Source: Clostridia bacterium (GTDB lineage: Bacteria; Bacillota; Clostridia; Christensenellales; Borkfalkiaceae). Taken from it: 64,000 nucleotides of DNA. The stretch spans positions 1 through 64,000 of the forward strand of contig JAIDSX010000128.1 in assembly GCA_029060985.1 (NCBI GenBank), in the 5' to 3' direction. Positions 26,953 to 33,519 of this stretch are shown here, piece by piece. The position numbers and the translations under genes were made by a program. Under the pieces are notes generated by a model. It was not told the DNA's origin, ran no database searches, and saw only the letters and a program-made list of their open reading frames with translations. Within the stretch, counting starts at the first letter, position 1; the number at the start of each line of letters is the position of its first letter.

Positions 26953-27786
26953 ATGGAAGATATTCTCTATAAACACGGCTTCGGTTTTAAGAAGAAGTTC
27001 GGGCAGAATTTTTTAAGCGATACGAATTTATTGCGCGCGATCGTTGCGGATGCGGGCGTTACCGAAAATAGCACGGTGCTCGAAATCGGTACGGGCGCGG
27101 GGGCTTTGACCCGCGCGCTTGCGGAAAAGGCGAAGCGCGTCGTATCCTATGAAATCGATAGGGACTTAAAGCCCGTCCTCGAAGAGAGCCTTGCGGGGCT
27201 TGATAACGTGGAGGTCGTGTTCCGCGATTTCGAGCGGGAGAATCTTACAAAGCTCGAAGAGGAGTTTGAAGAATATTCGGTCGTGGCGAATCTTCCGTAC
27301 TATATCACAACTCCGCTCATCATGCGCTTTGCGGAGGAGGCGAAAAAGTGTCAAAGTCTCACCGTCATGGTGCAGGAGGAGGTCGCGTTTCGGCTTGCCG
27401 CCAAAGAAAATACCGCGGACTACGGCGCGATTACGGCGGCGCTTGCACAGAGGGGAGAGGTAAGCGTTTTAAGAAAAGTGCCGCGGAATCTGTTCACGCC
27501 CCGTCCCAACGTGGATTCGGCGGTCGTGAAGGTGGACTTTACGAAGGGCGGTTTTGAAGTGAAGAGCGCAAAGGCGTATAAAGCCGCGGTGCGTTGCGCT
27601 TTTTTGAGTAGAAGAAAGACGCTTGAAAATAATCTTGTGAACGCCTTCCGTCTGACCCGCGATACTGCGAAAGAGATATTGAAGGCGGCGGAAATCGAAG
27701 AGGGCGCGCGCGGCGAAACGCTTCCGCCCAAAACCCTCGGCACGCTTTCGGATATCTTGTTCGAAAAGGGAATCGTAAAGGAATAA
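26953..27786 (+). CDS. rsmA: 16S rRNA dimethyladenosine transferase (KsgA)
   Basis: The protein has 277 residues. KKFGQNFLSD, AdoMet motif I LEIGTGAGALT and the catalytic NLPYYITTPL are all intact. It dimethylates A1518 and A1519 of 16S rRNA late in 30S assembly. The ATG at 26953 is preceded by TGAGGA; the track start is a TTG four codons earlier. A weak hairpin (about 26846-26872) lies between tatD and this gene. Confidence 0.95.
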   Translation: MEDILYKHGFGFKKKFGQNFLSDTNLLRAIVADAGVTENSTVLEIGTGAGALTRALAEKAKRVVSYEIDRDLKPVLEESLAGLDNVEVVFRDFERENLTKLEEEFEEYSVVANLPYYITTPLIMRFAEEAKKCQSLTVMVQEEVAFRLAAKENTADYGAITAALAQRGEVSVLRKVPRNLFTPRPNVDSAVVKVDFTKGGFEVKSAKAYKAAVRCAFLSRRKTLENNLVNAFRLTRDTAKEILKAAEIEEGARGETLPPKTLGTLSDILFEKGIVKE

Positions 27787-27795
27787 AATTAAATT

Positions 27796-28584
27796 ATGAA
27801 AAAGAGATGGATTATTTTAATAAGCAATATTTTATCGCTTATGTTGCTATTGATTTGTTTGAGCGGATGCAAATGGTTGCATAACGATGAGATGGGAAAG
27901 TATGACGACCCGTGGAAGTATAAACAACAAAAAGGTGGGTTTTATTACTATGTTGATAAGTGGGATTTCGGAGAGGATGCAGCAGTCATTCTCGGCTTGG
28001 TTTCCGAGATGAAAGAGCGTGAAGAATTGGTGATTCCCGAAGCGTTGGGGGGATATCCGGTTAGACAAATAGGAGCTTCTCATTCGACGGGGCTTGGTAC
28101 CGGTCCGACATATTATTATGGGATTAGGGCAAAAAACACTGAAAAAATCGTTATAAATCATGATTGTTATTTGGCGGATTTTGGAATCAAACAATTTGAA
28201 GGGGATATCATCGTAAATGCAAATGTTACTATAGCGGGTAATATGTATCGATGGTATGAATCTTCAGAAAAGAAGGAAGATGGGAAATATTATGCGGCAA
28301 ACAATATTCAAATAAATGTTGAACTTGAAAAATATTACCGTTTTGAGTTATTTTGTTATGAACAGGCGAACAATGTAAGCTATGAGGCTATGGGTGGAAA
28401 TTTAAAAACATTTTATACCATTGTAAAAGACGGGTGCTATTTAAATCTTCCGCATGATCCCGTAAGAGAAGGATATAATTTTGGGGGTTGGTTTAAGGAC
28501 GAGGAATGCTTAAAGGAATGGAATTTCGAAGAGGATATTGTTGAAGAAGATATAACGTTATATGCAAAATGGATCGAAGTATAA
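27796..28584 (+). CDS. Lipoprotein with a Listeria-Bacteroides (InlB B) repeat
   Basis: The protein has 262 residues. The N-terminus is a lipoprotein signal ending LLICLSGC. The middle ~150 residues are not recognised. The C-terminus is one classic Listeria-Bacteroides repeat (EGYNFGGWFKDEECLKEW ... TLYAKWIEV), a small beta-grasp-like domain common on surface proteins of gut bacteria. The ATG follows rsmA by 10 nt. AAGGAA is rather distant (12 nt), whereas TAAAAT ends exactly 7 nt before the ATG, so a leaderless transcript is possible. Confidence 0.75.
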   Translation: MKKRWIILISNILSLMLLLICLSGCKWLHNDEMGKYDDPWKYKQQKGGFYYYVDKWDFGEDAAVILGLVSEMKEREELVIPEALGGYPVRQIGASHSTGLGTGPTYYYGIRAKNTEKIVINHDCYLADFGIKQFEGDIIVNANVTIAGNMYRWYESSEKKEDGKYYAANNIQINVELEKYYRFELFCYEQANNVSYEAMGGNLKTFYTIVKDGCYLNLPHDPVREGYNFGGWFKDEECLKEWNFEEDIVEEDITLYAKWIEV

Positions 28585-28620
28585 AAACCGCGCCCGTTCT
28601 ACGGAACGGGCGCGGTTTTT
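28583..28620 (+). terminator. Strong terminator after the lipoprotein gene
   Basis: CCGCGCCCGTTC-tac-GGAACGGGCGCGG with flanking A and T runs. It closes the metG-to-lipoprotein group. Confidence 0.92.
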
Positions 28621-28637
28621 ATCTTATGTTTTTGTTC

Positions 28638-28754
28638 GCGCCGCGGGACCCTGCGGCGCTTGCGTCGAAAAATGCAGAGCGAGAATTGATTTCGAGCGGT
28701 AGCATTTTTACGACTTTAGCACTCACGGAAATTTCTTGCCTAGCAAGAAATTTC
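28638..28754. repeat. Cluster of three nested inverted repeats
   Basis: Three hairpins follow one another: GCGCCGC/GCGGCGC (28638-28659), GTCGAAAAATGC/GCATTTTTACGAC (28664-28714, one bulge) and a perfect 12-bp palindrome GAAATTTCTTGC-cta-GCAAGAAATTTC (28728-28754). None has a clear U tract. This looks like a structured intergenic repeat element rather than a simple terminator. Confidence 0.55.
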
Positions 28755-28762
28755 GTGAACAG

Positions 28763-29209
28763 TTACGCTATCAAAGATTTCCAGCTTTTTTCAAAGCCCT
28801 CTTCGGCGTGAAGAAGCTCTTCCGCAAGGTCTTTGATTTCGTGGTCGGGGTAATTCTCGCTCATCTGACCGAGGCTGGTTTTGAGCGCGGTAATGCCCAT
28901 GACCGTTCCCTGCACCATCATTTCCGCAATGTGCGCGCGGGAGTCGTCCTTCATCGTGTTTACTTTAATGCTCGTCCACATCATTGCCTTTTTGATAGGA
29001 CCGGGGTTTTTGAGTTCCACGTTCTTATTCTTTGCGAGGATCGCGGCCTTCGAGCTGATTCTTTCGTATTCCTCGTGCTGTTTCAAAAGTTCTTCCTTGA
29101 CTGCGGTGTCGTCTACTTCGGGCAAGATATCCGAAATGGACTGCAATGCAAGCTGGCAGTTTCTGTGAACTTCCGCAAGCACTTCTTCGCTTTTTTTCAT
29201 TTCTTCCAT
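28763..29209 (-). CDS. Conserved helical protein, ferritin-like four-helix type
   Basis: From the ATG at 29209 the protein has 148 residues; GGAG lies 7 nt upstream. It is entirely helical, with no membrane segment. Patterns such as EVHRNCQLALQSISDILPEV and HIAEMMVQGTVMGI recall a family of small Clostridial proteins predicted to be ferritin-like bundles. I see no full set of metal ligands and know no function. It is a single gene divergent from rplU. Confidence 0.7.
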   Translation of the reverse strand: MEEMKKSEEVLAEVHRNCQLALQSISDILPEVDDTAVKEELLKQHEEYERISSKAAILAKNKNVELKNPGPIKKAMMWTSIKVNTMKDDSRAHIAEMMVQGTVMGITALKTSLGQMSENYPDHEIKDLAEELLHAEEGFEKSWKSLIA

Positions 29210-29275
29210 AATTGATCTCCTTGATTTCAGTATGAAACGAAAATGAAAATGTATGCAAATGAGGTGCAAAACCGC

Positions 29276-29304
29276 TTGACTTTTTTTTTATGCTGTGATA
29301 AATT
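29276..29304 (+). promoter_or_regulatory. Promoter of the rplU-rpmA operon
   Basis: TTGACT (29276-29281), 17-bp spacer, TAAATT (29299-29304). The spacer contains a T9 run. Confidence 0.6.
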
Positions 29305-29305
29305 A

Positions 29306-29396
29306 GTTAAGCCGCTAAGAACGGGCAACAAGAAAAGTATTCCCGAAAGGGGATCGCCTAAGCAGCTTGCGAGACCGAAAGGAGGTAAAATCACGA
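29306..29396 (+). promoter_or_regulatory. L21-type ribosomal protein leader
   Basis: About 90 nt of transcribed leader precede rplU and contain short paired segments around CCCGAAAGGGG and a strong AAAGGAGG site. Firmicutes commonly carry an autoregulatory L21 leader at this place. I call it on position, length and general appearance, not on a verified match to the family model. Confidence 0.5.
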
Positions 29397-29702
29397 ATGT
29401 ACGCAATCATCGAAAACGGCGGAAAACAGTATAAGGTTTCCGAGGGCGACGTTCTCAAAGTGGAAAAGCTCCCCGCGGAAGTAGGCGCGGAAGTCACCTT
29501 TAACGTCGTTATGGTTTGTGGCGACAAGGGCGTGAAGGTCGGAGACGACGTCAAGAACGCCAAGGTTACGGCAAAAGTGGAAGCGCAGGATAAGTTCAAA
29601 AAGATCATTGTATTCAAATACAAGCCTAAGAAGAACGAGCGCAAGAAGCAAGGTCACCGTCAACCGTTTACCGCGGTAAAGATCGAAAAGATTACTCTTT
29701 GA
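29397..29702 (+). CDS. rplU: 50S ribosomal protein L21
   Basis: The protein has 101 residues. [18 protein letters not shown] is the universal L21 start, and the end has [17 protein letters not shown]. The ATG at 29397 follows AAAGGAGG; the track ORF adds ten spurious residues. It is the first gene of the rplU-rpmA operon. Confidence 0.97.
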   Translation: MYAIIENGGKQYKVSEGDVLKVEKLPAEVGAEVTFNVVMVCGDKGVKVGDDVKNAKVTAKVEAQDKFKKIIVFKYKPKKNERKKQGHRQPFTAVKIEKITL

Positions 29703-29749
29703 CCGCACGGGGCGTAATCGCCCAAAACTAAGAATAAGGAGATGATATT

Positions 29750-30016
29750 ATGATTTTTCTCGGTTTATTCGCTCATAAAAAGGGAACGGGCTCCTCTCAC
29801 AACGGAAGAGACAGTAATGCAAAACGCCTCGGCGTAAAGCGTCAGGACGGGCAAGCCGTTCTCGCGGGTAGCATTCTCGTCCGCCAGAGAGGCACGAAGA
29901 TCCACCCCGGTAATAACGTCGGCATCGGCGGAGACGATACGCTCTTCGCACTCAAAGACGGCGTGGTAAAATACGAGCGCTTGGGAAAGGACAAAAAACA
30001 AGTCAGCGTTTATTAA
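29750..30016 (+). CDS. rpmA: 50S ribosomal protein L27 with an unusual short N-terminal extension
   Basis: The protein has 88 residues. [15 protein letters not shown] and [11 protein letters not shown] are diagnostic of L27. It begins with the extension MIFLGLF before AHKK. In most Firmicutes the extension is about nine residues ending LQFF and is removed by the protease Prp, encoded by ysxB between rplU and rpmA. Here only 47 bp separate the two genes and ysxB is absent from that gap. The expected cleavage site is altered (LGLF instead of LQFF). AAGGAG lies 9 nt before the ATG. Confidence 0.96.
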   Translation: MIFLGLFAHKKGTGSSHNGRDSNAKRLGVKRQDGQAVLAGSILVRQRGTKIHPGNNVGIGGDDTLFALKDGVVKYERLGKDKKQVSVY

Positions 30017-30026
30017 AAATGAACAT

Positions 30027-30058
30027 AAAACAGCCGCCCTTCACGGGCGGCTGTTTTT
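30027..30058. terminator. Bidirectional terminator after rpmA
   Basis: AAAACAGCCGCCC-ttcac-GGGCGGCTGTTTTT. It separates rpmA from the convergent zinc-ribbon gene. Confidence 0.92.
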
Positions 30059-30068
30059 ATTTGTTTGT

Positions 30069-31412
30069 TTAATTCGATTTTGTTTCTTCTTCCGTCGTTG
30101 CTTGTTGTTCCTCTTCCGTTTTCGTCTTCGGATCGGGCAGCTTTTTGGCAAGCGCCTTGTGGGTGATCGTGACTGCGAGTAAGAACACGGAGAACACGAA
30201 CGGCATTACGGGGCCGCCGGCAAGCCGCAAATCGGACATTCCTTTCAATCCCGAAATGTTGTGCGCAAATTCTACGGTGAGCACGCTCAGTACGAGATAC
30301 ACCGCCGCGACGATCACGAGCGCGATCGAAATCCCGAGCGGGAAGGAAGTGCGGTTTTCCGAAAAGTTGACGACGATTTTCATCAGTACGATGAACGCCA
30401 GCACGATCAGTGCGATTTGTACGATCTGGGCGAAGACGGCGAGCACGTACGTTGCAACGAAGTCCGCGGGTGCGACCGAATTGAACTGCAACGCGAAGAC
30501 GCGATTCATATGGTAGAAACCGAGATGGTAGGTATGCCGCCAATAATCGGTCACGGTGTATTTTGCCTGTGCCGAGCTTGCCGTTCCCGCAATGATACCG
30601 AGAATCAAAATGCCTGCGAGCGACAGAACGCAATCGACGATATTTTGTTTATTCTTGACTCCCAATCCTGCTTCCGCCGTTTTCAGAACGAGGGAGGTGA
30701 TGATCGCAATGCAGGAGAGCGCCATTCCCCACTCAGTTGCCGAGCTGAGTTCTCCGTAGGCACTTTCCGTAGATACGGAGTGAATGCAGTCGAAGAAGGT
30801 CGCGCCGAGCAGGAACGTGAACACCGCCGCTACGGCGAATTTGTAATAGCGGACGTTCGGGTTTTTGAAGTGCAAGCCGAATTTGACGATCGAAATAAGG
30901 GAGAGGGCGACGACGCTTCCGAGCGTGCCTGCCGCAACCAGGGTGGTAAGCACGAGGGGCACAATATACGACGTTATCGTATAGCCGGAATTGCCTCCCG
31001 AAAGCACGTTCCCGAGCTCGGAATACGCTCTTCCGAAGTAGTGCCAGATCATATAGGTCTCGGTTTGCGACGAGCCTCCGCGGACTTTCTGCGTCGTGCC
31101 GAGGAAAAAGACGAAGATAAGCGAGAAAAATACCGCCGCCATCATCAAAATGCCGCTTGCAAGGTTTAACGACTTTTTGGATTTTTCGCGCCGCTCCTCC
31201 TTGGAGAGCTTGGGCTTGCCTTGCACCGCGGCGGCGGACGGAACAGGGATTGCCTCGGGCAATTTCGCACCGCAGTCGGGACAGAAATTTTCGCCCGCTG
31301 CGCACTCTTTTTTGCAATCGGGGCATATAATGGTTTGATTTACTTTGTTTCCGCACTTTTTGCAGAAAACCGCATGATCAGGATTTTCCGTTTTACAAAA
31401 TGGACAAATCAT
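30069..31412 (-). CDS. Multi-pass membrane protein with two N-terminal zinc ribbons
   Basis: The protein has 447 residues. Two zinc ribbons open it (CPFCKTE...CKKCG and CPDCKKE...CPDCG, residues 3-47). After a Pro/Ala-rich linker come about nine hydrophobic helices (from about residue 88), then a charged, Thr/Glu-rich cytoplasmic tail. Such zinc_ribbon_2 membrane proteins are common in Clostridia and have no known function. AAGGAGG lies 6 nt before the ATG. Its promoter contains a tandem 19-bp duplication with two -10 boxes. Confidence 0.75.
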   Translation of the reverse strand: MICPFCKTENPDHAVFCKKCGNKVNQTIICPDCKKECAAGENFCPDCGAKLPEAIPVPSAAAVQGKPKLSKEERREKSKKSLNLASGILMMAAVFFSLIFVFFLGTTQKVRGGSSQTETYMIWHYFGRAYSELGNVLSGGNSGYTITSYIVPLVLTTLVAAGTLGSVVALSLISIVKFGLHFKNPNVRYYKFAVAAVFTFLLGATFFDCIHSVSTESAYGELSSATEWGMALSCIAIITSLVLKTAEAGLGVKNKQNIVDCVLSLAGILILGIIAGTASSAQAKYTVTDYWRHTYHLGFYHMNRVFALQFNSVAPADFVATYVLAVFAQIVQIALIVLAFIVLMKIVVNFSENRTSFPLGISIALVIVAAVYLVLSVLTVEFAHNISGLKGMSDLRLAGGPVMPFVFSVFLLAVTITHKALAKKLPDPKTKTEEEQQATTEEETKSN

Positions 31413-31423
31413 ATCATTCCTCC

Positions 31424-31481
31424 TTACGGAACTATTATATAATTACGGAACTATTATATAACGGAATAAAGAAAATAGCAA
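31424..31481 (-). promoter_or_regulatory. Duplicated promoter of the zinc-ribbon gene
   Basis: The 19-mer TTACGGAACTATTATATAA is repeated head to tail (31424-31442 and 31443-31461). On the minus strand each copy holds a TATAAT. The distal -10 (31453-31458) has a -35 TTGCTA 17 bp upstream (31476-31481); the proximal -10 (31434-31439) has no comparable -35. Confidence 0.65.
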
Positions 31482-31537
31482 GACTTTTATCAAAAGAAAA
31501 CTTTTTTGAAAAAATTTGCGAATTAAAAGAAAATCGC

Positions 31538-31566
31538 TTGATTTCTTCCCGTGAATATGCTATATT
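31538..31566 (+). promoter_or_regulatory. Promoter of the tRNA-Val/Gly/Cys cluster
   Basis: TTGATT (31538-31543), 17-bp spacer, TATATT (31561-31566). The first tRNA starts 13 nt after the -10 box. Confidence 0.75.
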
Positions 31567-31579
31567 ATTCAAGCAAGTC

Positions 31580-31655
31580 GGAAGTTTAGCTCAGCTGGGA
31601 GAGCATCTGCCTTACAAGCAGAGGGTCATAGGTTCGATCCCTATAACTTCCACCA
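31580..31655 (+). tRNA. tRNA-Val (anticodon TAC)
   Basis: 76 nt with encoded CCA. The acceptor stem is GGAAGTT/AACTTCC, the anticodon loop CTTACAA, and the T loop GTTCGATCC. Confidence 0.97.
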
Positions 31656-31679
31656 ATAATAGTGCGGATAGTTTTTTAT

Positions 31680-31754
31680 GCGGGAATAGCTCAGTGGTAG
31701 AGCGTCACCTTGCCAAGGTGAATGTCGCGGGTTCGAGTCTCGTTTCCCGCTCCA
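31680..31754 (+). tRNA. tRNA-Gly (anticodon GCC)
   Basis: 75 nt with encoded CCA. The acceptor stem is GCGGGAA/TTCCCGC and the anticodon stem-loop TCACC-TTGCCAA-GGTGA. Confidence 0.97.
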
Positions 31755-31780
31755 ATCATAAACTAACGCACTATTTTTTT

Positions 31781-31855
31781 GGCGCCATAGCCAAGTGGTA
31801 AGGCGTGGGTCTGCAAAACCCTGATTCCCCGGTTCAAATCCGGGTGGCGCCTCCA
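31781..31855 (+). tRNA. tRNA-Cys (anticodon GCA)
   Basis: 75 nt with encoded CCA. The acceptor stem is GGCGCCA/TGGCGCC and the anticodon loop CTGCAAA. Confidence 0.97.
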
Positions 31856-31879
31856 TCGTCGAAACGCGACGAATTTCGT

Positions 31880-31914
31880 AACACCCCGACAGAAATCTGT
31901 CGGGGTGTTGCTTT
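31880..31914 (+). terminator. Terminator of the tRNA cluster
   Basis: CACCCCGACAGA-aa-TCTGTCGGGGTG followed by TTGCTTT. Confidence 0.88.
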
Positions 31915-31989
31915 AACGTCGGTTTCTCCTCTTCCCCCAAAAATACTGCGTCTTTTTTGGGGAGATGCTGTTGTATTGTCGAATTAAGT

Positions 31990-32112
31990 ATGAAGCCCCG
32001 CCGACAAAAGTCGGCGGGGCTTCGCTTTATAAACAATAAAGAAGCGATGCCCCCGTGCATGGGAACCCAACTCCGATATGCACATCTCGGTCGGGTCAAA
32101 AACATCGCTTCC
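31990..32112 (-). ncRNA. Candidate small structured RNA with complementary hairpin loops
   Basis: A consensus promoter on the minus strand (TTGACA-16-TATAAT) predicts +1 at 32112, exactly where a 9-10 bp closing stem begins (GAAGCGATG with CATCGCTTC). Inside are two hairpins: GACCCGACCGA/TCGG..GGGTT with loop GATGTGCATA, and CCC/GGG with loop ATGCAC. The loops hold GTGCAT and ATGCAC, which are perfectly complementary, so a kissing pair at a three-way junction is likely. A strong hairpin (GAAGCCCCGCCGAC/GTCGGCGGGGCTTC, 31992-32023) lies at the 3' side but has a poor U tract in this direction. I cannot assign a known RNA family. Confidence 0.6.
31992..32028. terminator. Strong GC hairpin between the tRNA cluster and the candidate RNA
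   Basis: GAAGCCCCGCCGAC-aaaa-GTCGGCGGGGCTTC. It is followed by GCTTT on the plus strand; on the minus strand it is the likely 3' end of the candidate RNA. Confidence 0.7.
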
Positions 32113-32118
32113 ACTTAT

Positions 32119-32146
32119 ATTATACAGCAAAATAAGAAAATGTCAA
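32119..32146 (-). promoter_or_regulatory. Promoter of the candidate small RNA
   Basis: Minus-strand TTGACA (32141-32146), 16-bp spacer, TATAAT (32119-32124). Both hexamers match the sigma-A consensus perfectly, as in highly expressed RNA genes. Confidence 0.75.
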
Positions 32147-32189
32147 CCTTAAAGCAATGTTGTCGATTTTATTTTTTTGTGAAAACCGT

Positions 32190-32218
32190 TTGACAACAAC
32201 TTAAAAACGAATTATAAT
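32190..32218 (+). promoter_or_regulatory. Promoter of the pheST T-box transcript
   Basis: TTGACA (32190-32195), 17-bp spacer, TATAAT (32213-32218). Confidence 0.85.
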
Positions 32219-32227
32219 AAAACAAAA

Positions 32228-32466
32228 GGCAATGATGCGGAAGAGACGGATAGATATGTTTCTTTTCAGAGAGGAGAGCCCGCGGCTGAAAGACTCTTCA
32301 AAGAACAAAATCCGGTATTCCCCCGCGAGCCGCCCGCCGAAAAGAACTTTAAGCGGAGCCGTATCTCTTACGTGACAGAGGAAACGAGGCGCATTTTATG
32401 ATGCGCGAAAACAGGTGGTACCGCGGAAATTTTCGCCCTGTGCATTTTGCATAGGGCTTTATTTTA
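32228..32466 (+). promoter_or_regulatory. T-box riboswitch of pheST
   Basis: The leader has the T-box hallmarks in order: GATGCGGAAGAG near the 5' end, the AGAGAGGAGAGCC region and GCGGCTGAAAGACTC of stem I, the conserved GGTGGTACCGCGG antiterminator bulge (32414-32426) and a Rho-independent terminator (GCCCTGTGC-atttt-GCATAGGGC, 32435-32457, then T-rich). Uncharged tRNA-Phe should pair with the bulge and permit transcription of pheS and pheT. I did not fix the specifier codon. Confidence 0.93.
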
Positions 32467-32483
32467 TAGTCAAGGAGAAAGTT

Positions 32484-33518
32484 ATGGACGACGAGAAAGA
32501 GTTAGACGAAGTCCTCAAAGAGGCAATTAAGGAAGCGGAAGAGGCGGAGTCGAGCCGCGTTCTTTACGAAAAGAAAATGCGCTTTTTGGGGCGCATGGGA
32601 ATCGTGATGAACTTTATGAAGCGCATGAAGGACGTGCCGCCCGAAAAGCGCCCTTCCTTCGGCAAGAAGGTCAACGCGATCCGCGACAAGCTCGAAGCGG
32701 AATTCGCCGCGTTCGAGGAGAAGCTGAAAAAGCGCGAGCTCGAAAAGAAAATCGCGGAGGAGAACGTTGACGTCACGATGCCCGGCAAGCGCAGAAAGGC
32801 GGGCGCGCTGCACCCCGTCTCTCTCGTAAAGGCGGAGCTTATCGATATCTTTGCGGGCATGGGCTTTGAGATTTTCGAAGGACCTGAAATTGAGACGGAC
32901 TACTACAACTTTACCGCGCTCAACACGCCCGAGGATCACCCCGCCCGCGATATGCAGGACACCTTCTATCTGAACGATAAATTCCTTTTGCGCACGCAGA
33001 CGAGCGCGGGGCAAATCAGGCTCATGGAGAAGAAACAGCCGCCCATTAAAATGCTATCCCCCGGCCGCGTGTTCCGTTCGGACGACGACGCGACGCACTC
33101 GCCCATGTTCCACCAGATGGAAGGGCTCGTCGTGGACGAAAATATTACTTTGTGCGACTTGAAAGGAATGCTCGACGAGTTCGCCCGCGTCATGTTCTCC
33201 AAGACGAGTAAGACCCGTCTGCGCCCCTCGTACTTCCCGTTTACCGAGCCCTCCGTCGAGGTGGACGTCTCCTGTGCGGCGTGCGGCGGGAAGGGCTGTT
33301 CTCTGTGCAAGGGCACGGGCTGGATCGAGGTTTTGGGCGCGGGCATGGTCAACAGGCGCGTTCTGGAAAACTGCGGAATAGACCCCGATAAGTATTCGGG
33401 CTTTGCCTTCGGCATGGGCGTGGAGCGTATCGCCATGCTCAAATACGGAATCAACAATATCAAACTGCTCACGGAAAACGACCTGCGCTTCTTAGGTCAG
33501 TTCAAGGAGGAAAACTAA
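32484..33518 (+). CDS. pheS: Phenylalanyl-tRNA synthetase alpha subunit
   Basis: The protein has 344 residues from the ATG at 32484, which follows AAGGAG. The track ORF runs back into the T-box. Class II motifs are intact ([49 protein letters not shown]), and a coiled-coil N-terminus binds the tRNA. A zinc-like [17 protein letters not shown] segment is normal for the family. It forms the heterotetramer with PheT, encoded 1 nt downstream. Confidence 0.97.
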   Translation: MDDEKELDEVLKEAIKEAEEAESSRVLYEKKMRFLGRMGIVMNFMKRMKDVPPEKRPSFGKKVNAIRDKLEAEFAAFEEKLKKRELEKKIAEENVDVTMPGKRRKAGALHPVSLVKAELIDIFAGMGFEIFEGPEIETDYYNFTALNTPEDHPARDMQDTFYLNDKFLLRTQTSAGQIRLMEKKQPPIKMLSPGRVFRSDDDATHSPMFHQMEGLVVDENITLCDLKGMLDEFARVMFSKTSKTRLRPSYFPFTEPSVEVDVSCAACGGKGCSLCKGTGWIEVLGAGMVNRRVLENCGIDPDKYSGFAFGMGVERIAMLKYGINNIKLLTENDLRFLGQFKEEN

Positions 33519-33519
33519 A

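Noticed and set aside
30261-31169. 302-aa plus-strand ORF opposite the zinc-ribbon membrane protein
   Set aside because: Composition is Arg/Glu/His-rich with no motif; the minus-strand frame has zinc ribbons, membrane helices and a ribosome site.
31990-32112. 6S RNA or SRP RNA
   Set aside because: Considered for the small structured RNA. Its length, three-way junction and lack of the SRP tetraloop domain or a 6S-like central bubble do not fit either.
31641-32114. 157-aa minus-strand ORF across the tRNA cluster
   Set aside because: It reads the antisense of tRNA genes and gives the well-known artefact peptides (PPGFEPG, RDSNPRH). It also covers the candidate RNA.
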